The position numbers and the translations under genes are program-made. Below the pieces are notes generated by a model. It was not told where the DNA came from. It saw only the letters and a program-made list of their open reading frames with translations, and made no database searches. This document shows, in pieces, positions 1 to 7,624 of a stretch of 9,130 bases of DNA (position 1 is the first letter of the stretch; the number at the start of each line of letters is the position of its first letter). Location of the stretch: contig JBFKOL010000163.1 of assembly GCA_041628815.1 (NCBI GenBank), positions 1 to 9,130 on the forward strand. The letters are read 5' to 3'. Origin of the DNA: JBFKOL01 sp041628815. GTDB lineage: Bacteria > Bacteroidota > Bacteroidia > Chitinophagales > Saprospiraceae.

Positions 1-2080
1 AACCCAAGACAGCCGGCAGGGTCGCCTGAAGGCAACATGCCTGTCGATCGCCATCTTGGATTTTCTCAAAAGATATGGCAAAAGTCCTTTCCATATCAGA
101 CAGACCTGCCTCATATTCTATGAGGCTATCCAAGACTGCCAAGGTATCAGCCTTGCTCGAGTCCACCTTTCCTTCAAGCAGTGGATATAAAACTAAAAAT
201 TGATCTATTTCAGGATCATTGGCGCTGTAAACTGCGGAAAGATCCAGCGAAATACTATTGAGTGTAGTAGATACCTCGATTAGGCATTCGTTTTCCGGAT
301 CCTCCGTTGGTTCATCATGCTCATCATTCCCTTCTTCATCGACTGTTTTGGGTCCACATGTTACTTGCAGCACGTAGGAAGATGTAAGCAAGTTTGACCA
401 GGAATCAACGAGGACCAGTATTCTTTCACCAGCAAGCATATCGTAGTCAATCTTTTCTTCGGTGGTCCCTGCTTTGGTAGAGAAGCCCCTGCAGGCATTC
501 ACATCCTGGCAATTGTCAATTAGGTACAGGTCGAGGTTTTTGTTGAGATCCGTAAGATTGAAGGTGTACGTGTTGGATTCTGGCGCCTCAAATACATAAA
601 TATTTTCAGGTCCTTCGACCGACACCGCCTCTGAAGACAAGGTAAAGCAGGTCTCTTTCAGTTCATTCACAATGAAGCTGCCATTGGAAGTATTGCCTTC
701 TACCTTTTCGTTGCAGACAAGCATGTCATTGTTGAAACAATTGCATCCATTAAGGCTCAGTTCAAATTTGCCATAAGAGCCCCTGTAACCCTCGATTACG
801 ATGTAGTATCGACCGGGTCCCAATATGGTTTTGATTCTTTCTGTTCCTCCTTCACCGGCCACAATGCCCTGATCAATACACGACTGTGCACTGCACGACG
901 ACAGCAGGAAAAGATTCAGGTCGGCATATTCCTCAGGCTTCAATTCGATGTCTACCTCGGTGTTCTCCTCCAGGTCAAAGAAATAGGTCATTTCCGGACC
1001 CCAGTTGTGACCTCTATAATCATAATACCCGCATGAATAATACGAGGACCGGTTTTTTCGCCCTAATGTTGATCCGAGCACGTCAGAATTACAGACAATC
1101 TCGTAAACTTTCTGCCTGCATGGGTCACCGCAGGAAATATTGATTTCAAAACTGCCGCGACTATATCCACCATAACCATCCGGACGTCCTTCAACAACGA
1201 TGTAAATCTCAAGGTGAGGTGGAATGTATTCAATAAATGCGGTCTCATGGTTGGAATACGGATGGTATTGCTTGTGACAATATTGATCGTACGGAGTAAG
1301 CGAATGACGCCATTTGCCCTCGCTATCTTTGTAAGAGACACATCGGGTATAGATGAAAAGGTCATGATCCACATGGAATCCGTGAGAGTAAAGATCAACG
1401 GTAATATCATAGCGGCTATAGGGTGAGGCAGGAATCTTGTAGATGCGTTCGGGTCCCTCATACAGCCTGTCCCAATACTCACAACCACTGTGCAAATCCA
1501 GTTTATCTGTTGTGTACTCATTGTAATCTCGGTTATCACCGTAAATCTTTTGTCCGCACTCCACGGTTTCTATTTGTGCGCAAAGCGGAGGTTCTTCTGT
1601 ACATTGAATTGATATTTGAAAACCACTTGAATGGTGGGACGCTGCTGCGTCCACTGCAATGTAGTATACACCTGAAGCACCAGGCACTTCGATGGATTCA
1701 CCTAAATTCCATTCGTTGATACTCATGCCTACACATTCTTCGAGGGTAATAGCATTGTGGTGATCACTGCATCCTTTGAATACGAAGAGATCCAGGTTGT
1801 CACTTAATCCAGCCAGGGAAATCTTTAAAGTTACGGGATCGGGTCCCACATCGACTACAAACAATTTGTCGTTGCCATCGTAGTACCATGGCAGATGACC
1901 ACAGTCCGAAAAGTCGTAGCTGATGCGATTGAGATGATCATTTTGAGGTGCCTCAAACCAGTAAATCTTACCGCATTCCACCCATAGCGCATCATCACAG
2001 GTAAAGGAAAAAGCAAGAGAGTGCGTAGATAAAAGAATACAAATGGGCAGGACTGTTCGACGGTAGAAAAAGGAACTCAT
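1..2080 (-). CDS. Large secreted protein with four tandem six-cysteine (PPC-like) modules; 3' end outside window
   Basis: The minus strand is open from ATG 2080-2078 to the left edge: 693 codons, no stop, with the C-terminus missing. The N-terminus looks like a Sec signal peptide: RR at 7-8, a hydrophobic core at about 9-19, and likely cleavage near SLA (21-23). Four modules follow at residues 28-160, 167-317, 321-446 and 448-575. Each opens with C-x7/8-C, has a strand like NLDLFVF in the middle and one like YYIVIEG later, and closes with a strand ending in Cys (FEINISC, YVLQVTC). The strand pattern recalls bacterial pre-peptidase C-terminal (PPC) beta-sandwich domains, but that assignment is by eye. 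An acidic linker (about 580-598) leads into an unrecognised region from C599. No catalytic motif is visible. The product is probably exported and may be cell-surface; a type IX sorting domain could lie in the missing end. It is divergent from livM, so a shared function is not implied. The frame is certain; the family is tentative. Confidence 0.85.
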   Translation of the reverse strand, partial: MSSFFYRRTVLPICILLSTHSLAFSFTCDDALWVECGKIYWFEAPQNDHLNRISYDFSDCGHLPWYYDGNDKLFVVDVGPDPVTLKISLAGLSDNLDLFVFKGCSDHHNAITLEECVGMSINEWNLGESIEVPGASGVYYIAVDAAASHHSSGFQISIQCTEEPPLCAQIETVECGQKIYGDNRDYNEYTTDKLDLHSGCEYWDRLYEGPERIYKIPASPYSRYDITVDLYSHGFHVDHDLFIYTRCVSYKDSEGKWRHSLTPYDQYCHKQYHPYSNHETAFIEYIPPHLEIYIVVEGRPDGYGGYSRGSFEINISCGDPCRQKVYEIVCNSDVLGSTLGRKNRSSYYSCGYYDYRGHNWGPEMTYFFDLEENTEVDIELKPEEYADLNLFLLSSCSAQSCIDQGIVAGEGGTERIKTILGPGRYYIVIEGYRGSYGKFELSLNGCNCFNNDMLVCNEKVEGNTSNGSFIVNELKETCFTLSSEAVSVEGPENIYVFEAPESNTYTFNLTDLNKNLDLYLIDNCQDVNACRGFSTKAGTTEEKIDYDMLAGERILVLVDSWSNLLTSSYVLQVTCGPKTVDEEGNDEHDEPTEDPENECLIEVSTTLNSISLDLSAVYSANDPEIDQFLVLYPLLEGKVDSSKADTLAVLDSLIEYEAGLSDMERTFAISFEKIQDGDRQACCLQATLPAVLG
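356..1999 (-). repeat. Four protein-level tandem repeats with a conserved six-cysteine pattern
   Basis: Cysteines fall at residues 28, 36, 60, 104, 116, 160; 167, 175, 200, 247, 268, 317; 321, 330, 350, 396, 401, 446; and 448, 456, 478, 524, 530, 575. Spacings are about 8, 20-25, 44-47, 5-21 and 44-49 in every copy. The only other cysteines in the visible protein are one in the signal peptide (14) and three after the modules (599, 682, 683). The overall sequence of the copies has diverged widely, so the repeat would be missed at DNA level. Three disulfides per module in the oxidising cell envelope is an inference. Module 2 is the longest because of insertions rich in Tyr and His. Confidence 0.8.
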
Positions 2081-2240
2081 TTTTTGGCTTTAATGGTTCT
2101 TGTTAAGGTAGAAAACAAATTGGAATTTTTCTATTTGTTTTACGAAGACATCGGGCTTATTGAAAAGGTCGACAATTTTGATGGGATCTTTTTTGGTGGC
2201 TTGTGATCTCGTAGTATTTTAGGGTGCAGCAGCCCCTGTC
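2081..2240. other. Divergent intergenic region between the secreted-protein gene and livM
   Basis: This 160-bp gap must hold the promoter of the minus-strand gene and probably that of the liv run. It is A/T-rich with poly-T stretches near both sides. I could not find a full Bacteroidota promoter (TTTG, about 19-21 bp, TAnnTTTG) on either strand. The nearest -7-like match on the plus strand is CAATTTTG at 2173-2180, but it lacks a TTTG partner at the right distance. The clearest structure is the inverted repeat listed separately. No small coding frame is supported here. Confidence 0.6.
2112..2141. promoter_or_regulatory. Perfect 9-bp inverted repeat, candidate operator
   Basis: AAAACAAAT (2112-2120) and ATTTGTTTT (2133-2141) are exact reverse complements separated by 12 bp, so the arm centres are 21 bp apart, about two helical turns. 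The site is 31 bp from the minus-strand start codon and 99 bp from the livM start. Each arm contains TTTG on one strand, which resembles the -33 element of Bacteroidota promoters, so a bound dimer could affect both directions. No regulator gene is in the window. A transcribed stem-loop is the alternative, but the stem is weak (one G/C pair in nine). Confidence 0.4.
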
Positions 2241-3290
2241 ATGAGAGACCTGAAAAAAGATTATTTTGAAGACATCCAACTTTTCTCAAATAGGGTCCAG
2301 GTGTTTTGGGCCATCTTGCTTGTCGCACTGCTATTTTCTATGCCTTTTCTTGTCAAGACCTATTACCTCACGGTGATCAATCTTATGGCAGTGAATGCCA
2401 TCGTGGCTCTTGGCCTTAATTTGCTGGTCGGTAATACGGGTCAGATCTCATTGGGCCATGCCGGTTTCGTTGCCATTGGAGCATATGTCACTGTAATGTT
2501 ACTCAACCATGACGTACCCTTTGCCCTTGCATTGATATCGTCAGGTGCTATGGCGGCACTCTTTGGAATCATGTTAGGTATTCCATCACTTAAGCTTGAA
2601 GGGCCCTATCTCGCTATTGCCACCCTCGCTTTTGGATTGGCCGTGACCATTATCATTGGCAGGATGGATTTCCTTGGGGGGAGAATGGGTCTTACAGTAC
2701 CTAAAATCAACCTGTCCTGGACCGGTCTCAAATACGACATTTCACTTTATTACCTAATCCTTGTACTGACACTTGTGTGTACAATCGTTACCAGGAACAT
2801 TCTCAAAAGCAGGATCGGAAGATCTTTTCAGGCCATAAGAGACAGCGATATTGCCGCTTCCGCCATAGGTGTTGATATCACCAAATACAAGCTGTACAGC
2901 TTTGGTATAAGCGCACTTTTTGCGGGAGTCGCAGGCTCTTTATGGGCACTCTATCTGGGCTTTATCAATCCTACCTTGTTCACGTTTATTCTTTCCATTA
3001 ATTTCCTCGCCATCATCGTGCTCGGCGGTCTTGGTTTTGTCACCGGATCGATTATGGGCGCGGTGGTGATGACCTATTTAAATATCCGTCTCGAAGATGT
3101 TGTGGACATACCGTTTGTCGGACCAGCACTTCTGCGGTTTTCAGAGGCCTTTATGATGCCGACTGGTATATCGAATATTTCATGGGTATTGACAGGATTA
3201 ATTCTGATACTGGTGGTTCTTTTCGAACCCTTGGGATTGTACGGCATCTGGCTTCGCATAAGGATTTACTGGAAAAAATGGCCCTTTTAA
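2241..3290 (+). CDS. livM: Liv/HAAT-type ABC transporter permease LivM
   Basis: This 349-residue polytopic inner-membrane protein is one half of the translocation pore of a hydrophobic/branched-chain amino-acid type ABC importer. Visible evidence is the LivM hallmark NLLVGNTGQISLGHAGFVAI (residues 60-79), the cytoplasmic coupling loop GRSFQAIRDSDIAASAIG (193-210) that docks on the ATPases, and the LGGLGFVTGSIMGA helix start (261-274). About nine or ten hydrophobic spans lie between residues 22 and 335, and length is normal for LivM. The ATG at 2241 is the first usable start after an in-frame TAG at 2220-2222; no Shine-Dalgarno precedes it. It is the first gene of the plus-strand run, 20 bp before livH. 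This M-then-H order is the reverse of E. coli livKHMGF. Family assignment is firm; the transported substrate cannot be told from this protein. Confidence 0.95.
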   Translation: MRDLKKDYFEDIQLFSNRVQVFWAILLVALLFSMPFLVKTYYLTVINLMAVNAIVALGLNLLVGNTGQISLGHAGFVAIGAYVTVMLLNHDVPFALALISSGAMAALFGIMLGIPSLKLEGPYLAIATLAFGLAVTIIIGRMDFLGGRMGLTVPKINLSWTGLKYDISLYYLILVLTLVCTIVTRNILKSRIGRSFQAIRDSDIAASAIGVDITKYKLYSFGISALFAGVAGSLWALYLGFINPTLFTFILSINFLAIIVLGGLGFVTGSIMGAVVMTYLNIRLEDVVDIPFVGPALLRFSEAFMMPTGISNISWVLTGLILILVVLFEPLGLYGIWLRIRIYWKKWPF

Positions 3291-3310
3291 ACATCCATTA
3301 AAAATCAGAA

Positions 3311-4186
3311 ATGTTACTACAGCTCATCGTCAGTTCTTTGGTCATCGGAAGCATTTATGCCCTGATGGCTTTGGCTATGAGCATTACCTACAAGGCGTCG
3401 GAGATACCCAATTTTGCCCAGGGCGAGATGGCCATGATATCCACGTTTGTCACCTTTGTCCTATTGAATGCCTTTGGATTTTCATTTTTGCCCGCATTAA
3501 TCGTCACGGTCATATTTTCTTTTATTCTCGGCGTATTCCTGGAGTTTGCCTTTCTTCGCAGGGCCAAGAATCCCACCCCTCTGAGCTACATTGTAATCAC
3601 CATCGGATTCCAGCTTATGTTGTACGGATTGGCGGGTTGGAAATGGGGCAGTGACCAACGGCAGATTGATCTTCCGTTTTCTGAATCGAGGGTCCTTTTC
3701 CAGAATGATTCAGTGGCTATTACCGAACTTAACCTTGCCACGATAATAATTGCTGTGGCCGTTCTCATATTCATTTACGTCCTTATACAAAAGACCAGAT
3801 TGGGACTTGCGATGAAAGCCTGCCAACAAAATGTGCGAGCTGCCAGATTCAATGGTATCCCCGCTGACCGGATCCTTGCCATTAGCTTTGGTATAAGCTC
3901 TGTGGTCGGTGCTACCGCTGGTATTCTTGTGGCACCGGTCATTACTTTAGATCCTTCCATGATGTGGGACCCTCTGCTTAAAGGATTTGCTGCCGCTGTC
4001 CTTGGAGGAATGAAATCACTCTATGGTGTTGTGATCGGAGGCTTCATGCTGGGACTTGTTGAAAATATTTTTGGATTTTATATATCGATTGAATTCAAGT
4101 CCGTTGTGGCCTTTGCCATCATTGTGATCGTTCTTTATTTTAAACCGTCGGGATTATTTGCCAGACATTATGTTCGAAAAGTATGA
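3311..4186 (+). CDS. livH: Liv/HAAT-type ABC transporter permease LivH
   Basis: This 291-residue integral membrane protein is the second permease, expected to pair with LivM. Residues 11-42 match the LivH N-terminus: GSIYALMALAMSITYK followed by IPNFAQGEMAM, where many homologues have NFAHGE. The coupling loop TRLGLAMKACQQNVRAARFN (162-181) is followed by the AISFGISSVVGATAGIL helix (190-206). LGGMKSLYGVVIGGFMLGLVE (231-251) is the usual late-helix motif, and the protein ends in a short basic tail. About eight hydrophobic segments are seen. The ATG follows AAAATCAGAA, an A-rich leader without a Shine-Dalgarno. Its TGA overlaps the livG ATG by 4 bp (ATGA), implying translational coupling. Complete, with no oddities. 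Confidence 0.95.
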   Translation: MLLQLIVSSLVIGSIYALMALAMSITYKASEIPNFAQGEMAMISTFVTFVLLNAFGFSFLPALIVTVIFSFILGVFLEFAFLRRAKNPTPLSYIVITIGFQLMLYGLAGWKWGSDQRQIDLPFSESRVLFQNDSVAITELNLATIIIAVAVLIFIYVLIQKTRLGLAMKACQQNVRAARFNGIPADRILAISFGISSVVGATAGILVAPVITLDPSMMWDPLLKGFAAAVLGGMKSLYGVVIGGFMLGLVENIFGFYISIEFKSVVAFAIIVIVLYFKPSGLFARHYVRKV

Positions 4187-4977
4187 AACAGGCTGAAATC
4201 GTGTTGCGCGTTACAGATCTGACGAAGTCTTTCGGCGGTCTGAAGGCCATAGACCAGTTGAATTTCGCGGTAAGGAAAAAAGAGATCTTTTCGATCATTG
4301 GCCCGAACGGTGCCGGCAAGTCTACCGTGTTCAATTGCATCAATGTTCTTTACAAGCCAGACCATGGATCCATAAGAATGAAAGAAACCGAATTAATAGG
4401 GTTACGGCCTGACCAGGTAGCCGCAGCTGGAGTAGCCCGGACGTTTCAGAATCTGGAGTTGTTTGCCCACATGACTACAATGGATAATCTATTGCTCGGA
4501 CGGCATCTTAAGATGAAAGCTTCACTTTGGTCGATTGCTGGCCTCTGCTTCAAGAAGGTATTTTCTGCCAAGGAGGAGATCGTTCATCGAAAGCGCGTTG
4601 AGGAGATCATCGACTTTCTCGAATTGGAAGCAGCCCGGAACACCCTCGTCTCAAATTTGCCTTATGGCAAGCAAAAACTTGTCGAACTGGGAAGGGCCCT
4701 CGCCTTAGAACCAGAACTTCTCCTATTGGATGAGCCCGCAGCCGGCTTGACACAGGAGGAAAAAGAAGAAATGATCTACTGGATACGAGATATACGGGAT
4801 CTACTGGGCATTACAGTAGTCCTGATCGAACACAATATGCAGATGGTTCAATACATCTCGGACCGAATCCTGGCCATCAATTTTGGCAAACAGCTAGCGA
4901 TAGGTACTGCCAGGGAGGTACTCGGGCATCCTGAAGTCATCCAAGCATATTTAGGAGAAGAAATCGAGCAGTTATGA
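4183..4977 (+). CDS. livG: Liv-type ABC transporter ATP-binding protein LivG
   Basis: This 264-residue cytoplasmic ATPase subunit of the importer has the usual elements: Walker A GPNGAGKST (40-48), Q-loop FQN (88-90), Walker B LLLLDEP (179-185) and the switch histidine in IEHNM (H217). The signature motif is LPYGKQ (159-164) rather than textbook LSGGQ. LivG proteins commonly have LSYGQQ or LPYGQQ here, so only the Lys is slightly unusual. The C-terminus VIQAYLGEE is typical of the family. LivG and LivF should form the heterodimer that drives LivMH. It overlaps livH and livF by 4 bp each, so the three genes are almost certainly co-translated. Confidence in the family is very high. Confidence 0.95.
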   Translation: MKQAEIVLRVTDLTKSFGGLKAIDQLNFAVRKKEIFSIIGPNGAGKSTVFNCINVLYKPDHGSIRMKETELIGLRPDQVAAAGVARTFQNLELFAHMTTMDNLLLGRHLKMKASLWSIAGLCFKKVFSAKEEIVHRKRVEEIIDFLELEAARNTLVSNLPYGKQKLVELGRALALEPELLLLDEPAAGLTQEEKEEMIYWIRDIRDLLGITVVLIEHNMQMVQYISDRILAINFGKQLAIGTAREVLGHPEVIQAYLGEEIEQL

Positions 4978-5750
4978 GTGCCATTTTATCAGTTAGCAAT
5001 ATAGAGACTTGGTATGATTACGTTCGTGCCCTGCATGGAGTGTCTTTTGAGGTACAACGAGGATCCATTACTACCATCCTCGGGAACAACGGAGCAGGAA
5101 AGTCAACTACACTAAACACCATTCTTGGCTTGATTGAAGACCAACCCGACAAGGGGACAATACACTTTAGAGGTTCAGCAATTCATGGCAAAGACACTGA
5201 AAAGATCGTCTCGATGGGGATCGGTTACGTTCCGGAAGGTAGAGAAATCTTCGATGAGCTCACCGTGCGCGAAAATCTATTGGTTGGCGCATTCACGCGC
5301 ACATCAAAATCGGAAATTGCTGCAGATTTAGAGCGCATGCTCACTTTTTTCCCTTTATTAAGAGAAAGACTGGGGCAACAGGCGGGAACGCTGTCTGGCG
5401 GGGAACAGCAAATGTTGGCCATCAGCCGGGCACTCATGGGCAGACCTGAACTGTTAATTCTAGACGAACCATCACTCGGACTTTCACCCGCATTGGTCAA
5501 ATTGATTTTTGATATTATCCCCACCATCCGTGATGAAGGTGTCACAATCCTTCTTGTAGAACAAAATGCAAATATGGCTCTCAAGGTTGCCGATTTCGGT
5601 TATATTATGGAACATGGAAGATTTGTCACTAGTGGAGCTGCCAACACCCTGCGTGAAGATGAAGACGTCAAAGAGTTTTACCTCGGTATCAAAATGGAGA
5701 AATCCGTGAAAGGAGAACAGAGGTATAAGAGAAAGAGAAGATGGGGATAA
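4974..5750 (+). CDS. livF: Liv-type ABC transporter ATP-binding protein LivF, with a basic C-terminal tail
   Basis: This 258-residue ATPase is the partner of LivG. It has Walker A GNNGAGKST (37-45), the LivF-specific VPEGREIF stretch (86-93) in the Q-loop region, signature LSGGEQQ (140-146) and Walker B LLILDEP (160-166). LVEQN (194-198) carries Gln where other ABC ATPases have the switch His; this is normal for LivF. The family core ends at FYLG (235-238). About 20 further residues follow and are strikingly basic, with KRKRRWG at the very end, encoded by purine-rich DNA. The tail may be an added extension or 3' drift next to the repeat-containing gap. The start overlaps the livG stop (ATGA). 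A 48-bp gap with heptamer repeats separates it from the ligase gene. Confidence 0.95.
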   Translation: MSAILSVSNIETWYDYVRALHGVSFEVQRGSITTILGNNGAGKSTTLNTILGLIEDQPDKGTIHFRGSAIHGKDTEKIVSMGIGYVPEGREIFDELTVRENLLVGAFTRTSKSEIAADLERMLTFFPLLRERLGQQAGTLSGGEQQMLAISRALMGRPELLILDEPSLGLSPALVKLIFDIIPTIRDEGVTILLVEQNANMALKVADFGYIMEHGRFVTSGAANTLREDEDVKEFYLGIKMEKSVKGEQRYKRKRRWG

Positions 5751-5771
5751 CCAAAAATTATGAATTAAGTG

Positions 5772-5799
5772 GTAACCAGTAACCAGCAACCAGCAACCA
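5772..5799 (+). repeat. Short heptamer array (four units) ending in the ligase start codon
   Basis: The units are GTAACCA (5772-5778), GTAACCA (5779-5785), GCAACCA (5786-5792) and GCAACCA (5793-5799). The A of the last unit is the A of the proposed ligase ATG. Just upstream, AATTATG and AATTAAG (5756-5769) also repeat with period 7. The array belongs to the same family and lies in the same orientation as the longer array at 9044-9130. It occupies the place where a ribosome binding site would be expected. Confidence 0.85.
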
Positions 5800-7613
5800 T
5801 GCACTCTTCGCCCACATTTATTGTCCCAAAGCAATTTGCCGCGATAGCGAGCGAGAAGGGGCAAGCCATAGCAATGCGGCATAAGAAATTCGGGTTGTGG
5901 CAAGAAATAACTTGGGAGAACTACTACAGGAAGTCTGAATACCTTGCTACTGGATTATATGCACTAGGGGTTCGCAAAGGTGATTTTGTAGGTATCATAG
6001 GGGAAAACTGCCCTGAATGGTTGTATGTGGATATGGGCGCACAGATGTTGGGCGCCACCACAGTGGGTATTTATACGACAAATGCCTGGGAACAGGTGGA
6101 ATACGTGGTGAATCATGCTGGCTGTAAAATATTGTTTGCCGAAAATGAAGAACAGGTAGATAAGTGGTTGCGATTTCGGAAGACTTCTCCGCACCTGGAG
6201 AAGGTGATCTATTGGGAGGACAAGGGGCTTGCCACTTTGAATGATTCACAGTTGATGCGTTTCGAGGACCTGATAGAAACGGGAGAAGCCCGCTACCATG
6301 AATTTAAACCTTCCATCTCCGAGGCGACCGAAAGCATTGCTGAAGATGACGTTGCCATTTTGGTCTACACTTCAGGGACAACAGGAGCTCCAAAAGGAGC
6401 CATGCTTACCAACAAAAATTTACTCTGGGCTGCCAATGCCATTGCTTCCATTGAGAACGGTGCCATGATTCAGGATGACGAAGAAATCATGTCCTTTCTG
6501 CCTCTATGTCACATCTTCGAGCGTACTTTTAGCGTGTATCTGCACATTTTAATTGGATACACAATCAATTTTGTGGAAAGCATTGAAACTGTACCGCAAA
6601 ATCTCCGTGAAATCCACCCAACCATCGGCTATGCTGTGCCGAGGATATGGGAGAAGTTTCACTCTCGGGTTGTCATCCGAATGCAAGATGCCGACTGGTT
6701 TAACCGGGTCATTTTCAAGCTTGCGTTAAAGGTCAGCGAAGCCTATCATGACCGTCTCGAAAAAAGTACTTCCACAGGAATAGGCTTGAAAGTGGGCAAT
6801 TTTCTTGCACAGAAAGGCGTCTTCTACTGGCTGAAGGAACGCCTGGGTATGGAAAAGATGCGTTATGCTTTCAGTGGAGCTGCGCCAATTTCACCTGAGG
6901 TGTTGCGTTTCTACCGCAATATTGGTTTACTACTTGTCGAGGGATATGGAATGACTGAAACTTCTGCCATCATTTCTTTCAGTTCGATAAAGGCCTACAA
7001 ATATGGAACAGTAGGCAGGGCATTACCGGGAGCAGAGATCAGGATTGCGGAGGACGGTGAAATTCTCGCACGGCATCCCGGTGTATTTAAGGGCTACTAT
7101 AAAAACGATCAAGCCACTGCATCGGCGTTGAGAGGCGGGTGGATGCACACCGGCGACATCGGTGAAATGGACGACGAAGGATTTGTCCGGATTGTCGATA
7201 GAAAAAAGGACCTCATCATTACTGCTGGCGGAAAAAATATTGCACCGCAATACATAGAGAACAAATTAAAGTTCAGTCCATACATCAATGATGCCATCGT
7301 GATAGGTGACAGGAGAAAATATCTTTCCGCTATCGTTGTGCTGGATGAAGAAAACATCAACAAATACGCACAGGACCATAAAATACAATATTCCACTTAT
7401 GCTGATCTCGCGGAAAACGCGGATATTCGACTCTTGATTGACAAAGAGGTGAATAAGGTGAACAAAACGCTTTCCAAGGTAGAAAACATCCGAAAATACA
7501 GCATCTTAAGTAAGCGGCTGTACCAGGAAGATGGTGAAATGACGCCTACTATGAAGGTCAAAAGAAGTCATATTAATGCCACTTACGCCGACCTTATCGA
7601 ATCGATGTATTAA
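5799..7613 (+). CDS. AMP-forming long-chain-type acyl-CoA synthetase (ANL superfamily, COG1022-like)
   Basis: The family carries out ATP + carboxylate + CoA to acyl-CoA + AMP + PPi through an acyl-adenylate. With the ATG at 5799 the protein has 604 residues, normal for the FAA1/FadD15 type. Visible motifs are the phosphate-binding loop YTSGTTGAPKG (190-200), GYGMTET (382-388), the TGD aspartate region (451-453), the hinge DRKKDLI (467-473), GGKNIAP (477-483) and a C-terminal MTPTMKVKR whose Lys (about 586) matches the adenylation lysine. A GTG at 5769 is in frame and would add ten residues translated from the heptamer array, so ATG 5799 is preferred. There is no signal peptide; it is expected in the cytoplasm or at the membrane. 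Its position between livF and the binding-protein gene suggests it activates the imported compound. Chain length or aromatic preference cannot be read from the sequence. Confidence 0.92.
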   Translation: MHSSPTFIVPKQFAAIASEKGQAIAMRHKKFGLWQEITWENYYRKSEYLATGLYALGVRKGDFVGIIGENCPEWLYVDMGAQMLGATTVGIYTTNAWEQVEYVVNHAGCKILFAENEEQVDKWLRFRKTSPHLEKVIYWEDKGLATLNDSQLMRFEDLIETGEARYHEFKPSISEATESIAEDDVAILVYTSGTTGAPKGAMLTNKNLLWAANAIASIENGAMIQDDEEIMSFLPLCHIFERTFSVYLHILIGYTINFVESIETVPQNLREIHPTIGYAVPRIWEKFHSRVVIRMQDADWFNRVIFKLALKVSEAYHDRLEKSTSTGIGLKVGNFLAQKGVFYWLKERLGMEKMRYAFSGAAPISPEVLRFYRNIGLLLVEGYGMTETSAIISFSSIKAYKYGTVGRALPGAEIRIAEDGEILARHPGVFKGYYKNDQATASALRGGWMHTGDIGEMDDEGFVRIVDRKKDLIITAGGKNIAPQYIENKLKFSPYINDAIVIGDRRKYLSAIVVLDEENINKYAQDHKIQYSTYADLAENADIRLLIDKEVNKVNKTLSKVENIRKYSILSKRLYQEDGEMTPTMKVKRSHINATYADLIESMY

Positions 7614-7624
7614 ACCTTTTCATT

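Noticed and set aside
886..1719. Several short open frames on the plus strand, and one on the minus strand at 1063-1539
   Set aside because: All lie inside the 693-codon minus-strand gene in other frames. Their translations are low in recognisable structure, while the long frame has a signal peptide and repeated modules.
2173..2180. CAATTTTG as the -7 element of a liv promoter
   Set aside because: It matches TAnnTTTG in all but the first fixed base, but no TTTG lies at about 19-21 bp upstream; the nearest is 35 bp away.
4183..5750. Defective ATPases because LivG has LPYGKQ and LivF has Gln at the switch-His position
   Set aside because: Both departures follow the usual LivG/LivF pattern, in which each ATPase carries its own set of degenerate motifs. 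All Walker residues are intact.
5769..5798. GTG at 5769 as the start of the acyl-CoA synthetase
   Set aside because: It would add ten residues that are only the translation of the heptamer array, directly after an in-frame TAA. The ATG at 5799 leads straight into a family-like N-terminus. It is not excluded without proteomics.
5484..5903. 139-codon minus-strand frame across the livF end and ligase start
   Set aside because: It is antisense to two solid genes, and its middle is WLLVTGY from the heptamer array, which is stop-free on that strand in every frame.
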